Shown: positions 22,724 to 34,224, numbered from the stretch's first letter. The stretch: 64,000 nt of DNA from Lenzites betulinus (GCA_022264855.1 JABYQU010000006.1:372001-436000), one strand, 5' to 3'. The notes: a model not told the origin generated them from the letters alone. Made by a program: numbers and translations.

Positions 22724-23850
22724 ATGGTCATCCTCGACGAGAAGACAATGTATCCCCCTCCCCCTCCGTATGTCCATTCGGACCCTGTCAGTCCCCCGCC
22801 CTTCCCCTCGCAGAGCCGGCCGCCCCCGACTTTGGTCACACTGCCTCCTCACCTCCTGCTGCGCATCGTCTACGAGACATTCCCACCGGGAAAGGTGCAG
22901 AACCAGCGCAAGGTGCTGTATTGGTTTACAATGAGCCTGAGGCTCGTTAATAGGGCACTCTACGTTGGTGAGTCCGATAAATTCACATCTCTCCGGACGT
23001 CCACAGCCAGTATCCGGTCTTGTTGGGGAACATACCCGCCACACATCCGGCCCATATCCTGTATTGACCCTCTCCTGTACGTATTGCGTAGTAGAAGAGG
23101 CAAATACAGAGATATCTCCTACCTGAACGTCCAAGACCCGTCTCCGCTCTGTGCACATAACTAATACTGCGCGCAGCATGTATGCACGTCCTCCGCTCCA
23201 CATACCTCCCAGCCTATGCGTCACTCATCCGCCCGCCCTATACATCCGACCCCTTCCCACTCTCACTGCCCGACAGCCCCTTCGCATCATATGCATCCTC
23301 CTCCTCTCCGCTCTCATCGTCGCTGCTCCCGCTGCAGTCAATGCAGCGCGAGACGCGCATCCTCGACCTCTACATCGCGCTCAAAGTGCGGGAAGACGTG
23401 TGGACGGACGACTCCGAGCTCCACCTCGAGCGCGAGGAGAGCTTCAAGGACCTCTTCGACCTTATGCAGCCCCGCGCGCGCCTGGAGGACCTTATCCGGG
23501 CAGCCGGCCGCCGCGAAGGCATCATCTCCGTCATGTCTTCCTCCGGCACCACGCCCCTCGTTTCGTCGCCGAGCCCGAAGAAGGGCTGCAGTGCCGCGAG
23601 CAGCCGCGCGGAGTCGTCCGGGTGGTCACGGGCTACCACTCGCCCAGCAACTCGCCCACTTCCGTTCCATGCGCTCTCGGTGTCTTATTCGCCGCGGTCC
23701 GTGGGCGTGGTACTCATGACAAAAGAGCGCAAGAGGACGATTGTTCAGGTGCCCCGCTCCAGGGAGGAGACGCTTGAGGACTCGGCGAAGAAGCTCGTGA
23801 GAGAGTTGAGGGCATGGGTGGCGGCCAACCCAGACCACGGCATCCGGTGA
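22724..23850 (+). CDS. Conserved basidiomycete protein of unknown function, two exons
   Basis: Exons 22724-22967 and 23177-23850 (intron of 209 nt, GTGAGT to GCGCAG) give 305 residues. The junction creates LYVACMHVLRSTYLPAYASL, a continuous conserved-looking stretch. The N-terminus is Pro-rich (MYPPPPPYVHSDP) and is followed by VTLPPHLLLRIVYETFP, LRLVNRALYVACMHVLRSTY and, later, RILDLYIALKVREDVW. The C-terminal part ends VQVPRSREETLEDSAKKLVRELRAWVA. I recall similar proteins across mushrooms but know of no function. No signal peptide or membrane helix is visible. The intron is longer than its neighbours, so an extra small exon inside it is possible. Confidence 0.65.
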
Positions 23851-24212
23851 CATTGATTTGTATCTTCCCTTGCGAAACTTGATTGAATGTACCCGTATAC
23901 TTACTGTACTCCCGATCTTCGGATTTGTATTGTCGTCAAACCTGTATTGTACTTGTGGCTTCTCGTCTCATCACTCACTTACAAACTAAACGGAGGTTGA
24001 AGTTGAACGTTGAACAGTCGGGCGGCATGTCTTCGTGAACAGCAGCATGTAATCATAACAACATATACCTAAACACATCCACGCCTACCTAATAATGTCC
24101 GAGTGCCCTATAGATACATCAGCCCATCACTACCACGAAAGAGGATGGGGTGCCCGGACGGTGCCAGGCGCAAGAGAGTGGGTAACGCATATACCCAGTC
24201 GTTCGGCGGCGC
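23851..24212. other. Convergent 3' flanks
   Basis: Between the stops of two converging genes. AT-rich with TGTA/TTGTAT runs after 23851 that suit polyadenylation signals. Nothing else seen. Confidence 0.4.
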
Positions 24213-25284
24213 TCACAGTCGCTTGAGAGCCTTCTTCCGCTTCTCCCCTCCTGCGACAGTGGCGACCGCCGCACGCTTGATTGGCTTAGTAGCCACCGTC
24301 TCCGGTTGCAACTTGAGTGCGATGTTGGAATCCGCCGTGCCGAGCGGAGAAGGGGAAGGCAATCGTTCCTTGACAGATGTCTTCTTCTCGGCTGACAGAT
24401 TGGTGGGGGATGGCGTGGTTGTCGTGTATGTGTTGGGAGTGGATGGATGCAGCGGCTGTGCGGGGGTAGATGGTGGCAGGGTAGGGGTTTTCGAAGACAC
24501 TGATGTGGCTGCCGGTGGCACAACTTTAGACGTTGACGCTGCCGGGGTGGCAGCAGTCGTTTCTGACGCTGACGGGGTGTTGAACTCAATTGGCCGTACC
24601 TTCTCTGCGGTTAGCGGAGAGAACAATAAGGACCAAGCTGGGACATACCTTCGGTTTCGCATGCACACTCGTAATCAACCGCGCACGGTCGCAGTAAGTG
24701 TTGTAATCCTCCAGCAACAACTTGCCCGCCTCCTCATCCAGCGCAGACTCAGCGTTGGGGTAGATGAGCAAGCATTTCACCGTGAGAAGGATGTGGCCGA
24801 TTCCGTAGGAGGACTTCCAATCCTTCTTCAAGGTGTTCACACAGATTTCCCCTGCCGTCGAGACGTTGGGGTGGAATATCTTCGTGGAGAACCAGCCTGT
24901 AATACACATGGATGTTAGCAGCTCAATATGCGCTTTTGGGTCGCATACGCACACTTTGGAGGTGCCGCAGGGAACTCCTCGGTGAATTGGAACCTAACCC
25001 TAAAGTAGCCTCCCGCATACGGCGTGCCCTCTGAACAGAAACGCGTCAGGACTCGTGAACGGAAGCGTGTAAGGGTGAGGAGAGCTCACCAGGACCCTCA
25101 ATGATGCCCGTCACGTCGAGCATGTTGTCTTCATTGGTAACGACGCGTATACCCTCAGGGGGGCTGGTTCGGAGCTCCGCGAGCTCGCGCATGAGACGGC
25201 GAATGACGGCAGGAGGAACAGACTGCGCGGGAGGTTAGTTTCATTGTATGAGAGCATGTTACAACAAGCAAGATGTCGCACCAT
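24213..25284 (-). CDS. UBE2S: Ubiquitin-conjugating enzyme E2 S (APC/C chain-elongating E2)
   Basis: Exons 25284-25282 (the ATG alone), 25222-25090, 25030-24953, 24896-24649 and 24599-24213 join in phase to 282 residues. The E2 fold fills residues 1-155: [60 protein letters not shown] with the HPN tripeptide and catalytic Cys, and [19 protein letters not shown]. The tail is Thr/Ser/Pro-rich and ends in a basic KRKKALKRL, matching the RALRRL end by which human UBE2S docks on APC2/APC4. UBE2S extends K11-linked chains on APC/C substrates in mitosis. The conserved tail makes UBE2S much more likely than another E2. The yeast model Saccharomyces lacks this enzyme. Confidence 0.88.
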
Positions 25285-25727
25285 AGTTAGAGACGGAGGT
25301 TAGGGGGGTAAGGCGTTCGTAGGTGGGTTGAAGTTGTGGTTGGAAGTCAACCTGTGTGGCGCCCGATTCATCTTTGGCCGGCCCTAATCTTCCTTAGCGC
25401 GACTGTTACGCGTGAGGTCACATTCTACCATCCGCCGTGACTGAGTAGAGTATAATATACAGTGCTGCACCAAGGCATCAGGCCGTAGGTATCGGACATG
25501 CTACAACTATAGTATATCAGTGCCACAAGCAGGTTAGATAGTGCTTCTAGGAGAAAAGATAGCTCACAAGCCCAGCAAGAGACCGGGTGTGACCGATTTC
25601 AATTTCCCTTTTCGGCGAGACGATCCCGATGTGACTCATTTGAAGATCGGCTAGATGTCCAAATAATTCGCACCTTTCGCGCGTTCGCTCTCAAGTCTTT
25701 GCATCATCTCTGCTACTTGATCTAGCC
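25285..25727. promoter_or_regulatory. Divergent promoter region, UBE2S / ADE13
   Basis: 443 nt separate the two divergent start codons. No TATA box in a convincing position; a CT-rich tract precedes the ADE13 start. Inferred from gene arrangement only. Confidence 0.45.
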
Positions 25728-27628
25728 ATGGAAGCTTTTGACACGTACCAGACCCCTCTTTCGAGGTACACAACATCACTACCGGAGTTTTCCTTTCCTT
25801 ACATCTCCTCAGCCGCTATGCGAGCAAAGAAATGGCCCACCTCTTCTCCCCGGCTGTAGGACATCTGCCTAATCATTCTCTGCGGAGGACTCATATTAGC
25901 GCAGAACCGTTTCTACACGTGGAGGAAACTGTGGCTCAATCTCGCGGTCGCGGAGAAGGAGCTTGGCCTCCCCATCACGGACGAAGCCATCGAACAGATG
26001 AAAGCTAACCTTGTACACCGCTTCCTCTTTCCCGATGCAATTTGATCCAGTACTTAATCTATACCCGGTAGCACCTGGACCCTCAGCAGTTCGAAATTGC
26101 TGCTGTAGAGGAGAAGAAGAGACGCCACGATGTCATGGCTCACGTCCACACGTTTGGGCAGGTAGCCCCCGCTGCCGCCGGAATCATCCACTTGGGAGCG
26201 ACGTCGTGCTATGTCACCGAGTGCGTGATGTTATCACTTCCATGCTCCAACATTGCTGACATACTTCACTGGTCTCAGCAATGCAGACCTCATCTTCATC
26301 CGCGAAGCCCTCACCCTCCTCCTCGCAAAACTCGCGGTTGTGATCGACCGCTTCGCGTCTTTCGCGCAGCAGTACCGCGACCTCCCCACACTCGGCTTTA
26401 CTCACTTCCAACCCGCACAACTCACCACAGTTGGCAAACGCGCGACATTGTGGATCCAGGTACGCTTTCCTGAACTATGGTAGGTATATGGGCTCACTAC
26501 GGTGCCTGGTGCAGGAGCTATTGTGGGATCTGCGCAACATCAAACGTGCAAGGGACGACCTTGGTTTCCGTGGTGTGAAGGGCACGACCGGCACGCAAGC
26601 CAGTTTCTTGACTTTGTTCGATGGCAACCACGACAAGGTTGATGCATCCCTTCTCATTCGTGATCCTGGGTATAATTAACACCATCAATATCAGGTTGAA
26701 GAATTGGACGCCCGCGTTACCGAATTGTCTGGGTTTGGCTATGCGTACCCAGTCTCCTCGCAAACTTATTCGAGGAAGATCGACGTCGACGTTCTTGCGC
26801 CCCTGGCTAGTTTTGGAGCCACCGCACACAAGCTTGCCACGGACTTGCGCCTCCTTGCCAACTTGAAGGCAAGCCGTCTTGTGTTCCTCAATGACACCAC
26901 ACTCACAGTATGACTGCCACTGCAGGAAGTTGAGGAACCATTCGAGTCCACGCAGATAGGCTCCTCCGCTATGGCGTACAAAAGGAACCCCATGCGTTCC
27001 GAGCGCATTTGCAGTCTCGCGCGACACCTGATGACGATCCAGCAAAACGCGCTAGGCACCGCCAGCGTGCAGTGGTTCGAGCGCACCCTCGATGACAGCG
27101 CCAACCGTCGCATTACTCTCCCCGAAGCCTTCCTGACTGCCGACATCGTCCTCACGACGCTCCAGAACGTGTCCGAAGGTCTCGTGGTTTACCCCAAAGT
27201 CATCGCGCGCCGCATCTCGCAAGAGCTGCCGTTCATGGCGACAGAGAACATCATTATGGCCATCGTCAAGAGTGGTGGCGACCGCCAAGAGGCACACGAG
27301 AAGATCCGGGTACGTCACGCCCTTTTGTGTGATCGCCTCCGAAGGGCACCTGCTGACACTTCCTATACGACAGGTCTTATCTCATGAGGCCGCGCACCAG
27401 GTCAAGCACCTCGGGCTCGAGAACGACCTCATCGAGCGCGTTCGCGCGGACCCCTACTTCGACCCAATCAAGGGCCAGCTCGATGCGCTCCTCGACCCCA
27501 ACAGCTTCGTAGGGCGCGCCCCGGAGCAGGTCGACAAGTTCCTCGCGAACTGGGTGCGTCCTGCACTCTCCGATAAGGAGTTCCAGGTCGCCCTAGGGAC
27601 TGCAGGCAAGGCGGAGTTGAACGTATAG
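25728..27628 (+). CDS. ADE13: Adenylosuccinate lyase
   Basis: Nine exons (25728-25765, 25813-25855, 25905-26012, 26072-26220, 26279-26459, 26515-26637, 26695-26868, 26926-27309, 27374-27628) join in phase to 484 residues, close to yeast Ade13. The enzyme works twice in purine synthesis, splitting SAICAR and adenylosuccinate to release fumarate. Key regions: [36 protein letters not shown] and [32 protein letters not shown] with the catalytic His, [15 protein letters not shown], and [15 protein letters not shown], the superfamily signature with the mobile catalytic loop Ser. The intron at 26869-26925 starts with GC (AAG|GCAAGC) and ends CTGCAG; all others are GT-AG. Function is secure. Confidence 0.95.
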
Positions 27629-28201
27629 AGACGAGCAACCATGCTAGTATATTAGAACAGAGGTACGAAGTCACGAGAAATGTAAAGTAGATGTGCAAAA
27701 GAGCCCGCTGAACGGGTGAGTTTGATCGTCGTGCTCCTCGTGCTCCTTGTGTTCCACTTGACGTTGCCGTCTTGTTTTCTCGGAGTTAGGACTGTATGCC
27801 ACTGCAGGAGAGAACCCCCCTGGCAGATGCCCACCGTCGCTACGGTTTGCCCCGAGCGCCCCGCGGGCCGCAAGCGACGAGAGCAGGATACACAGGGGCG
27901 TGAGAACCGATCGATTACCCCGCATTTCTCCAGAGATTGGGCCGTCCCGTGGCCACTCTGCGCGCGTGTCTGCACCTGTTGACGCATCTGGCCCAGCTCC
28001 AGCTGACTGCGAGCAGCCGTGGGGCTCGCTGATATAAACAGCTGCAGACCAGTGTGCCTTCCATCCATCTCTAGTTCAACTACCACCACCGCCCCTCGAC
28101 GATATCTGCACTTCCCGGCTGCAGGTCTCCCGCCCCGACTAGATCTACAGCCGCATCGGAGCTGCACACTCGACCTCCAACTAGACCTAGACACGAACAT
28201 C
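27629..28201. other. Intergenic, ADE13 3' flank and promoter of next gene
   Basis: CT- and AC-rich sequence upstream of 28202 fits a basidiomycete promoter. No gene or repeat seen. Confidence 0.4.
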
Positions 28202-28812
28202 ATGGTGAGTCTCATCGCCTCAACTCCATGGCGCGGATGCTCACAAGCATGACCCGCTGCAGCCGGCTCATGACGACCACCGCGATGAGGCTCACGTCCA
28301 CAGCCTCAGGCTCGCACTAGGCTCCATCCTCTCCCCAGTGAGTATACCGTCTGTTAACTAGACGAACCCTCGCCACCCCTTCCGTCGCCCTTTGTCATCT
28401 GCGCTCGAAGAGCGGGCCTTGACACTGCGTACAGAAACGTCCGCACCCCGCCCGGTCCTCCACAACCTCGGGCACCGCGAGCCCCGCCGTGCACTGTCCG
28501 CACACCGCCATCCCCCTCGCCACCTCTTCCTCGACATCCAGCTCCCACGGGTCGATCCACTCCGCACCCACGGCCCACCCCGTGCCGCACGCACACCGAC
28601 AGCCGGCACTCCCCGCCATCGAGTCTGCCGCCGCGCACGGCCTGGACGACGCCCACCCGCGCGCGCCAGACGCGCTGAACGTGCCGGCGGCGCGGACACC
28701 ACCCTCGGGCAGCGTGTCCGGGAGCTCGACCCCGGGCGGGCGCGCGAACTTCATCGGCACGCTGCAGTCGAAGAGCGCGTGGGATGCGCTCATCCACGGG
28801 TCCTGGGTGTGA
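28202..28812 (+). CDS. Small conserved basidiomycete protein of unknown function
   Basis: Three exons join in phase to 151 residues: 28202-28204 (the ATG alone), 28263-28337 and 28435-28812. Exon 2 encodes PAHDDHRDEAHVHSLRLALG and a short continuation; exon 3 is Ser/Thr/Ala/Pro-rich and ends with NFIGTLQSKSAWDALIHGSW followed by Val. I recall this C-terminal motif (LQSKSAWDALIHGS) from many short mushroom proteins, which supports the model. No signal peptide, membrane helix or enzyme motif is visible. Function unknown. Confidence 0.65.
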
Positions 28813-29531
28813 GGTCCCCGAGCGGCCACGCGCCTGCATTCTTAGACGTCGGTGCCGCTCTAGAGGGTGGGTTCATCTGGTCGCGTTCGTGTCTCCTTCT
28901 GGACCGGGCTTCGCGGGGTTACATATTGTTCTATGCGATGCGCGAGACTGGGTACACGCACGCCCACAGCAGCACTAGTCTTGCATGCCGTTTATGTTCA
29001 CCCCGTCTTTTGGAGGCGGCCATATGTTTAGGTTTTGACATGTTATGAGTTTGTTGTTCCTGCGCTGTGGTGCATTCCATACCTAGTCTCCCGCCTGTGT
29101 AGTTTATGACCATGTATTTGTCTTGAATTAAGCCTGTATGATAACTGCACTCGCATTGTGTGACTCGTGCTCGAGTGTGATCAGGTATATGCATAATCGG
29201 AGACCTAGCGAATTCAGGACTACGTAAGCTGAACATCTTCCGTCATGTCGATTCGGCTCCCACATACTCGTGGAGGAACCTTGCATGATGATGCACCACG
29301 ATTGAGAATGACGTGCGTACCTTTTCTGTAAACTCGCGCGCCGCGTAGACACCATGCAGCAGAGTTCGAACAAGGCTTGACATCATAGCACGCAAGAGCA
29401 TCAACATAGCTCGAAAACGCCGATAGATAGTCCAATTTGTATGAGGTATAATGAGTACACGACCCACGCTGCTTTACGGGAGCGCGGGTTCTAATTCCAA
29501 GAAGTTGAAAGACTCGAGAGCATTGACGTGA
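28813..29531. other. Convergent 3' flanks
   Basis: AT-rich stretch between two converging genes. Open frames near 28931-29467 have no recognisable content. No RNA gene recognised. Confidence 0.4.
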
Positions 29532-31272
29532 TCAGTCTTCGCTGGCTAGGTCGAACCCGGCCACGTGCAGCAGCGTCGCGAACTATAAGCACGAAGCAAT
29601 GCTCAGCCAGAGTCCGCAGGCGAAGACAATGAAACACGAGCCCACCTGAACCTTTGCGATGGACTTGATTTGGTCAAAGTCGTAGTTCTCGCGGTCGCTC
29701 AAATCACCTGCCGCTATTGCGTCAGTTTCGGGGACAGCGGAAGTACCAGGCGACTGACCGCTGTTGTGATACATGGGATCCACGATGGGGCCCGCACGCT
29801 CGAAGACCTGGGAGGCCGGGAATCCCTGCCCGTGGAAGCTCTGTAGATGCACGCAGGTCAGAACATGCGCAGCCGTTCCATTCAACTGCGGCCTACCTGG
29901 TGGTCACTGCAGCAAGCCTATCATACAAGTGTCTCAGTATACATTGGACATGAGTGCGAAACCAAACTCACCGGGGTAAAGCCAACTTTCAGCTCAGGGC
30001 TATAGATAGCGGAGAGGTTTGCAACGAGCTGCGTAACTTCAGGCGTCCCGATCCTGACCATCTGCGTTAGTGCCCGCCTTGTTAGAAGGGCCTGCGACAA
30101 CGTACCGGTCAGGAAGACCGAGCTGAGGGGGCTCCCCCGGCGCGTGGTACGCAAGCATGTCAGCCTGGATCATGAGGGTCAGGTTTGCGTTCTTCTGGCG
30201 CAGCTCCTGCGCGTAGTACCGCGAGCCGTAGAGGCCTTGCTCCTCTCCCGAGAATGCGCAAATCTGAACATTCTTGCGGAACTGCACGCCCTTGCGCGCG
30301 ATAGCCCGCGCGATGCCCAACAACGCAGTCGTGCCAGAGCCGTCGTCGTCACCACCGGGCGCGCGTACGCTACCGAACGACCCCCGGCTGTCGTAGTGGG
30401 CGCTGATGAGCACGGTTTCCGTGGTGTCCTCCGAGCCTTCGAACGTGCTGCCCCAACAAGGTTAGCGCGGAAGGCGTCTGCACCAACTTGGTGACATACC
30501 AGATGACGTTAGGTGCAAAGCCAGAGAGGTATGGCTTGAGCTCGCAGCTAGCGCCATACGACTCGAACTGTTCCTTGAGCCATTCTGCCGCGATGAGGAC
30601 ACCCTTCGAGAAAGAGTGGCGCGAGACGATCTCGGACGAGGAGGACTCGCCGGTGAGGTAGCGGACGTCTGAGCGCAGCTGGGAAACCGAGATGTTGTTT
30701 ACAACCGAAGCGACGACAGGGTCGAACTTGAGAGCTGACAGAATGGTCTTGACGCGGTCCACCGCCTCAGACGGGACCGGGATGAACGGCACAGGCGTCG
30801 ACGGTAGTGGGGAGGCCGTCCAGAAGGGCGGCAGGTGCTGTTCCAGCGTGAGTGCGGTCTCGCTGTCGACCGAGATCAATGCTGCGTCCGCGGTGCGGTA
30901 GACGAGCTGCGCTGCCTTCGGCTCTCCAAAGACAACCTGCTCGTTCCCGGAGGCGGCAGAGGAGACAGCCGGAAGGTGGGAGAGGAGTGAGTGGATCTCG
31001 TCCACGAACGTGGAGGGCTTAATGGACGGGTCCACCGCGTCCTGCTGCAGCCACACCAGCTGCTGTACGTCGGCATCTATCGAGCCGAGAGACCCCTCGG
31101 CAACGAAGTCGCTAGGCAGGCCAGCGACGCAAAGGCTGTCGTCCGTTATGAAGATGTCATGCTGCCCGTGTATGCCGTAGTAGTACTTGGACAGACAAGT
31201 CTCCGCTATGCGAGCGTGGTGAGGGAGGGCAATGAGAAGCGCAGCAGGAGTGAACGCGTTGACCAAGACCAT
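29532..31272 (-). CDS. Secreted or vacuolar M28-family zinc metallopeptidase
   Basis: Seven exons (31272-30500, 30447-30106, 30053-29972, 29917-29897, 29840-29759, 29707-29646, 29582-29532) join in phase to 470 residues. The N-terminus MVLVNAFTPAALLIALPHHARIA looks like a signal peptide. The M28 zinc ligands are in order: HYDSRGSFG (His), GGDDDGSGTTAL (bridging Asp), SGEEQGLYGS (catalytic and zinc Glu), QADMLAY (Asp), and SDHQSFHGQGFPA (His). The C-terminus ends SIAKVQ|FATLLHVAGFDLASED. The exon 29897-29917 has only 21 nt and encodes ACCSDHQ, including the last zinc-ligand His. M28 enzymes are di-zinc aminopeptidases; release of N-terminal residues from peptides outside the cell or in the vacuole is expected. 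Substrate preference unknown. Confidence 0.88.
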
Positions 31273-31757
31273 GATGTTGGCGTCGTGGTCGTCGAGGTCG
31301 GCGACAAGGAGGAGGTAGTGCGACACCGGTGAGAGTATCGTAACGACGTCACTAGTATTACGTAATCCATCTCAGTATGCTTTGTACCTGCTTCGTAGTA
31401 AGTATACTGACTGTAGTATGATCTACCTAGATATGCTGTTCCACACGCTCCAGCTTCTTAAGCACGACAAACCGCGATATCATCCTAGCACGGATATCTA
31501 ACGACAACCTTGGCCACGGCAGTTGCGCTCCGCCAGCGGTGGAACGGTCCGTTTCGGAGGACCATATGATGTCATGTACTGAAAGCTGAGGTGAGTGTGC
31601 ATGCCACTTGTTCATGATTTGCATCACACGCTCAAGTACTCGTACATCAAAGTCGTACTTCCAGCCGTTTTGCATCAGGATTTAGCACGCGTTCAGTTTC
31701 TGACACTAGTAGGCTCTGATAACTCCGGTCGCAGACACCATAGCTAACGGACGTCAT
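31273..31757. promoter_or_regulatory. Divergent promoter region, M28 peptidase / FAD oxidoreductase
   Basis: 485 nt between divergent starts. An 82-codon minus-strand frame (31427-31675) shows no recognisable protein. No defined site identified. Confidence 0.4.
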
Positions 31758-33067
31758 ATGCCAACAGTGTCCAGCTCCCAACCCGCACAGAACATCGTGA
31801 TCATCGGGGGTGGGATCATCGGCTGCACCACGGCCTACTACCTCGCCACGCACCCCAAGTTCACCAGAAACTCCACATCAATCACGCTCATCGAAGCCTC
31901 GCAGCATGGTGTTGCGCAGGGCGCCTCAGGCAAAGCCGGCGGGCTCGTCGCGAAGTGGGCGTACCCGAAAGAGCTTGTGAACGTCTCCTTCCCCGAGCAC
32001 GTCCGCCTCGCGCAGGAGCACGACGGCGCCGCGCGCTGGGGCTGGCGGTTCGTCAACTGTGGGAGCTGGGAGGGCCGCGGGGAGCCGGTCGTGGAGGAGT
32101 CGGACAGCGGGGTGGGCGCGGGCGGGCGACGCAAGAGCCTGGAGAAGACGCTTGGGCTGGATGAGGGCCCTCACGATGCGACGAAGACACGGGCGACGAC
32201 AGGCCTGCCTGAAGATTTAAACTGGGTCGAGCCTGCGCTCACCGAGGCATACTCGCCCATGGCACCGGCGGGAGCGACCGCGCAAGTTCACCCGTACCTC
32301 TTCACCACCAGCATGCTCGAGCTCGCGCAAGCCCGAGGTGTCACTCTCGTGCAAGGAAAGGCCACCAAGATCGACGTAGACAAGCGCACGAAGCAGGTCC
32401 GCGGCGTCAACTACACGACCGGCACTGACTCGGAGACACACACGCACCCCGCGACGCACGTCATCCTTGCCGCGGGCGCATGGTCGCCCAAGATCGTCCC
32501 CGCGCTGCCCATAGTCGGAACCCGCGCGCACAGCATCACCATCCGCCCGCGTCCCGGCGCGCACATCGCACCGTACGTGCTCTTCACCGAGATCGCGCTG
32601 CAAGGCGCAAGCGGTGGGATCGTGAGCCCGGAGATATACGCGCGGCCGACGGACGAGGTGTACTGCTGCGGGCCGGGCGACGACTCGCGCGTGCCGGAGA
32701 CGGTGGACGAGGTCGAGGTGGACGCGAGCGCGTGCGAGAGCATCCGGGAACATGTAGCGAGCATCTCAAAGGAACTGCGGGAAGGGGAGGTGGACCGGCG
32801 GCAGGCGTGTTTCCTGCCTGTCGTCGGGAGCGGTGGGGGGCCGATCGTGGGTGAGGCGAAGAGTATTGCTGAAGGGCTGATTATTGCTACTGGCCATACC
32901 TGCTGGGTGAGCAAAGCCATGTCTTCGGATTTGTGTGGGATGCTGACGGATGCGCGCAGGGCATTTGCAATGCCCCAGGAACGGCGAAAGCACTGGCGGA
33001 ACTTGTGTTTGAGGGGAAGATCAAGTGTGCGAATTTGAACAAGTTGAAGCCGTCACAGTTCCTGTAG
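31758..33067 (+). CDS. FAD-dependent oxidoreductase, DAO fold, Tda3-like
   Basis: Exons 31758-32906 and 32960-33067 give 418 residues. Splicing at TGG|GTGAGC turns an early end into GHTCWGICNAPGTAKALAEL, the expected C-terminal FAD-contact region of this family. The N-terminus holds the Rossmann fingerprint NIVIIGGGIIGCTTAYYLA, followed by IEASQHGVAQGASGKAGGL, also a cofactor region. VHPYLFTTSMLELAQARGV and HVILAAGAWSPKIVP match DAO-family proteins, and SGGGPIVGEAK precedes the end. S. cerevisiae Tda3 and its S. pombe relative are the closest types I recall; they are linked to endosome traffic, and the true substrate is not known. No signal peptide is visible. Confidence 0.8.
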
Positions 33068-33397
33068 CAGTGTATGCGTCGCACACGATGTATCACTAGC
33101 CTAACTCGTATTCATGGAGAGATGAGATCGCTATCATGACCACAGCAGCGATCCGCGGTTGAAATTGTGCAGTAGCGTTCTCAGGACTCACGTAAAGATA
33201 GTCGATAACACGAAGAGGATCCAGCCACCATTGGGTGCGACGCAGACGGGGGCCGTGCGTTGTGTGAATCGTACAACATGCGCGATTGGGCGGGGTCTAG
33301 TAGGGAATTGACACACTGGTGGTAGTCCTGGGTTGTGGCGCAGACCTCTTCTGCCGTGCCACCCTCTCACCCCCTACGCTCTCTGCTCCAACATCGA
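33068..33397. other. Convergent 3' flanks
   Basis: Between the oxidoreductase stop and the SRP9 stop. No feature recognised. Confidence 0.4.
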
Positions 33398-33942
33398 CTA
33401 CTTTTTCTTCTTCGGCTTCTTCTTCTTCACCCCTCCGCCTGCCGTGCCTCCTGGTGTCGGAGTGGACGGGGCTTCGGACATGGTATGGGAGGAGGCCGAC
33501 GCAGGGATCGGAGAGGCGGAGGAAGCGAGGGTTACGGAAGGCGACGCCTGCGTCGGTCGTCTGTTCTGCATCTTCTGCATGAGTGTGAGGTTGAGCGCGT
33601 CGAATCGGTTGAGGAAGACGGAGGAGTGCGTCTTGAATTTCAGGCACTGGATCACGAGCGACCTCTCGGTGAGAAGAAAAACTCGGGAGAGGTACGTCAG
33701 ACTCACGGTCGTGTCATCGGTAATTTTCAGGACGAGCTTGCCTGCGCCGTCGGCGGACTGCCGCCATTTCACGCAGTACCTCGTCTGCTCGTCCAAACGA
33801 ATGCGATCGCGAGATCGGATTCATGGTCAGTTGCAGATCCGACACTTGTGAGAATGAACAAAGGGCCCACCTTGTTCGGAGACTTTTCATACAGGGCCTC
33901 CGCTGCCTCCTGATATTCCTGCCAGGACGAGATGTAGACCAT
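33398..33942 (-). CDS. SRP9: Signal recognition particle 9 kDa protein, SRP9
   Basis: Three exons (33942-33871, 33784-33707, 33646-33398) join in phase to 132 residues. The SRP9 fold covers the first 85: MVYISSWQEYQEAAEALYEK, SPNKTRYCVKWRQSADGAGK, LVLKITDDTTCLKFKTHSSV, FLNRFDALNLTLMQKMQNRR. SRP9 pairs with SRP14 on the Alu part of the SRP RNA and slows translation during targeting to the ER. The remaining 45 residues are Ser/Pro/Ala-rich and end in a lysine run (VKKKKPKKKK), which is longer than the animal protein and probably adds RNA affinity. Assignment rests on the N-terminal SWxEF-type motif and the CLKFKT strand. Confidence 0.88.
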
Positions 33943-34224
33943 GGCAGGAGGAAGCCATCCACAGCCGGCGCCTTCTTCGTCTGCGCTTGCCTACACCGCA
34001 CCCGCGCCACGCGTCTGATAGACGTGACGCATTACAGTCACAGGACAGTCACGCGCCATGTGCGCTCCGATGTTCCGAGCGCCTATCACGCGCTTATTGC
34101 AATTGAGGTGCTCGATCGGGCGCTAGAGTCATCTGCACTCGACTTTCGGAGCCCCGCACGCTGCACGCGACTCCGTCTACATTTGTCTACGACCGCCCCG
34201 TCACCATCTTGTCTTGTTACCACC
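33943..34224. promoter_or_regulatory. Compact divergent promoter, SRP9 / oxodicarboxylate carrier
   Basis: Only 282 nt separate the two divergent ATGs, so both 5' UTRs and promoters must fit here. No TATA box in either direction is clear. Inferred from arrangement. Confidence 0.5.

Noticed and set aside
29440..29500. tRNA-like B box (GGTTCTAATTCC)
   Set aside because: The invariant purine after GGTTC is missing and no A box or cloverleaf can be drawn.
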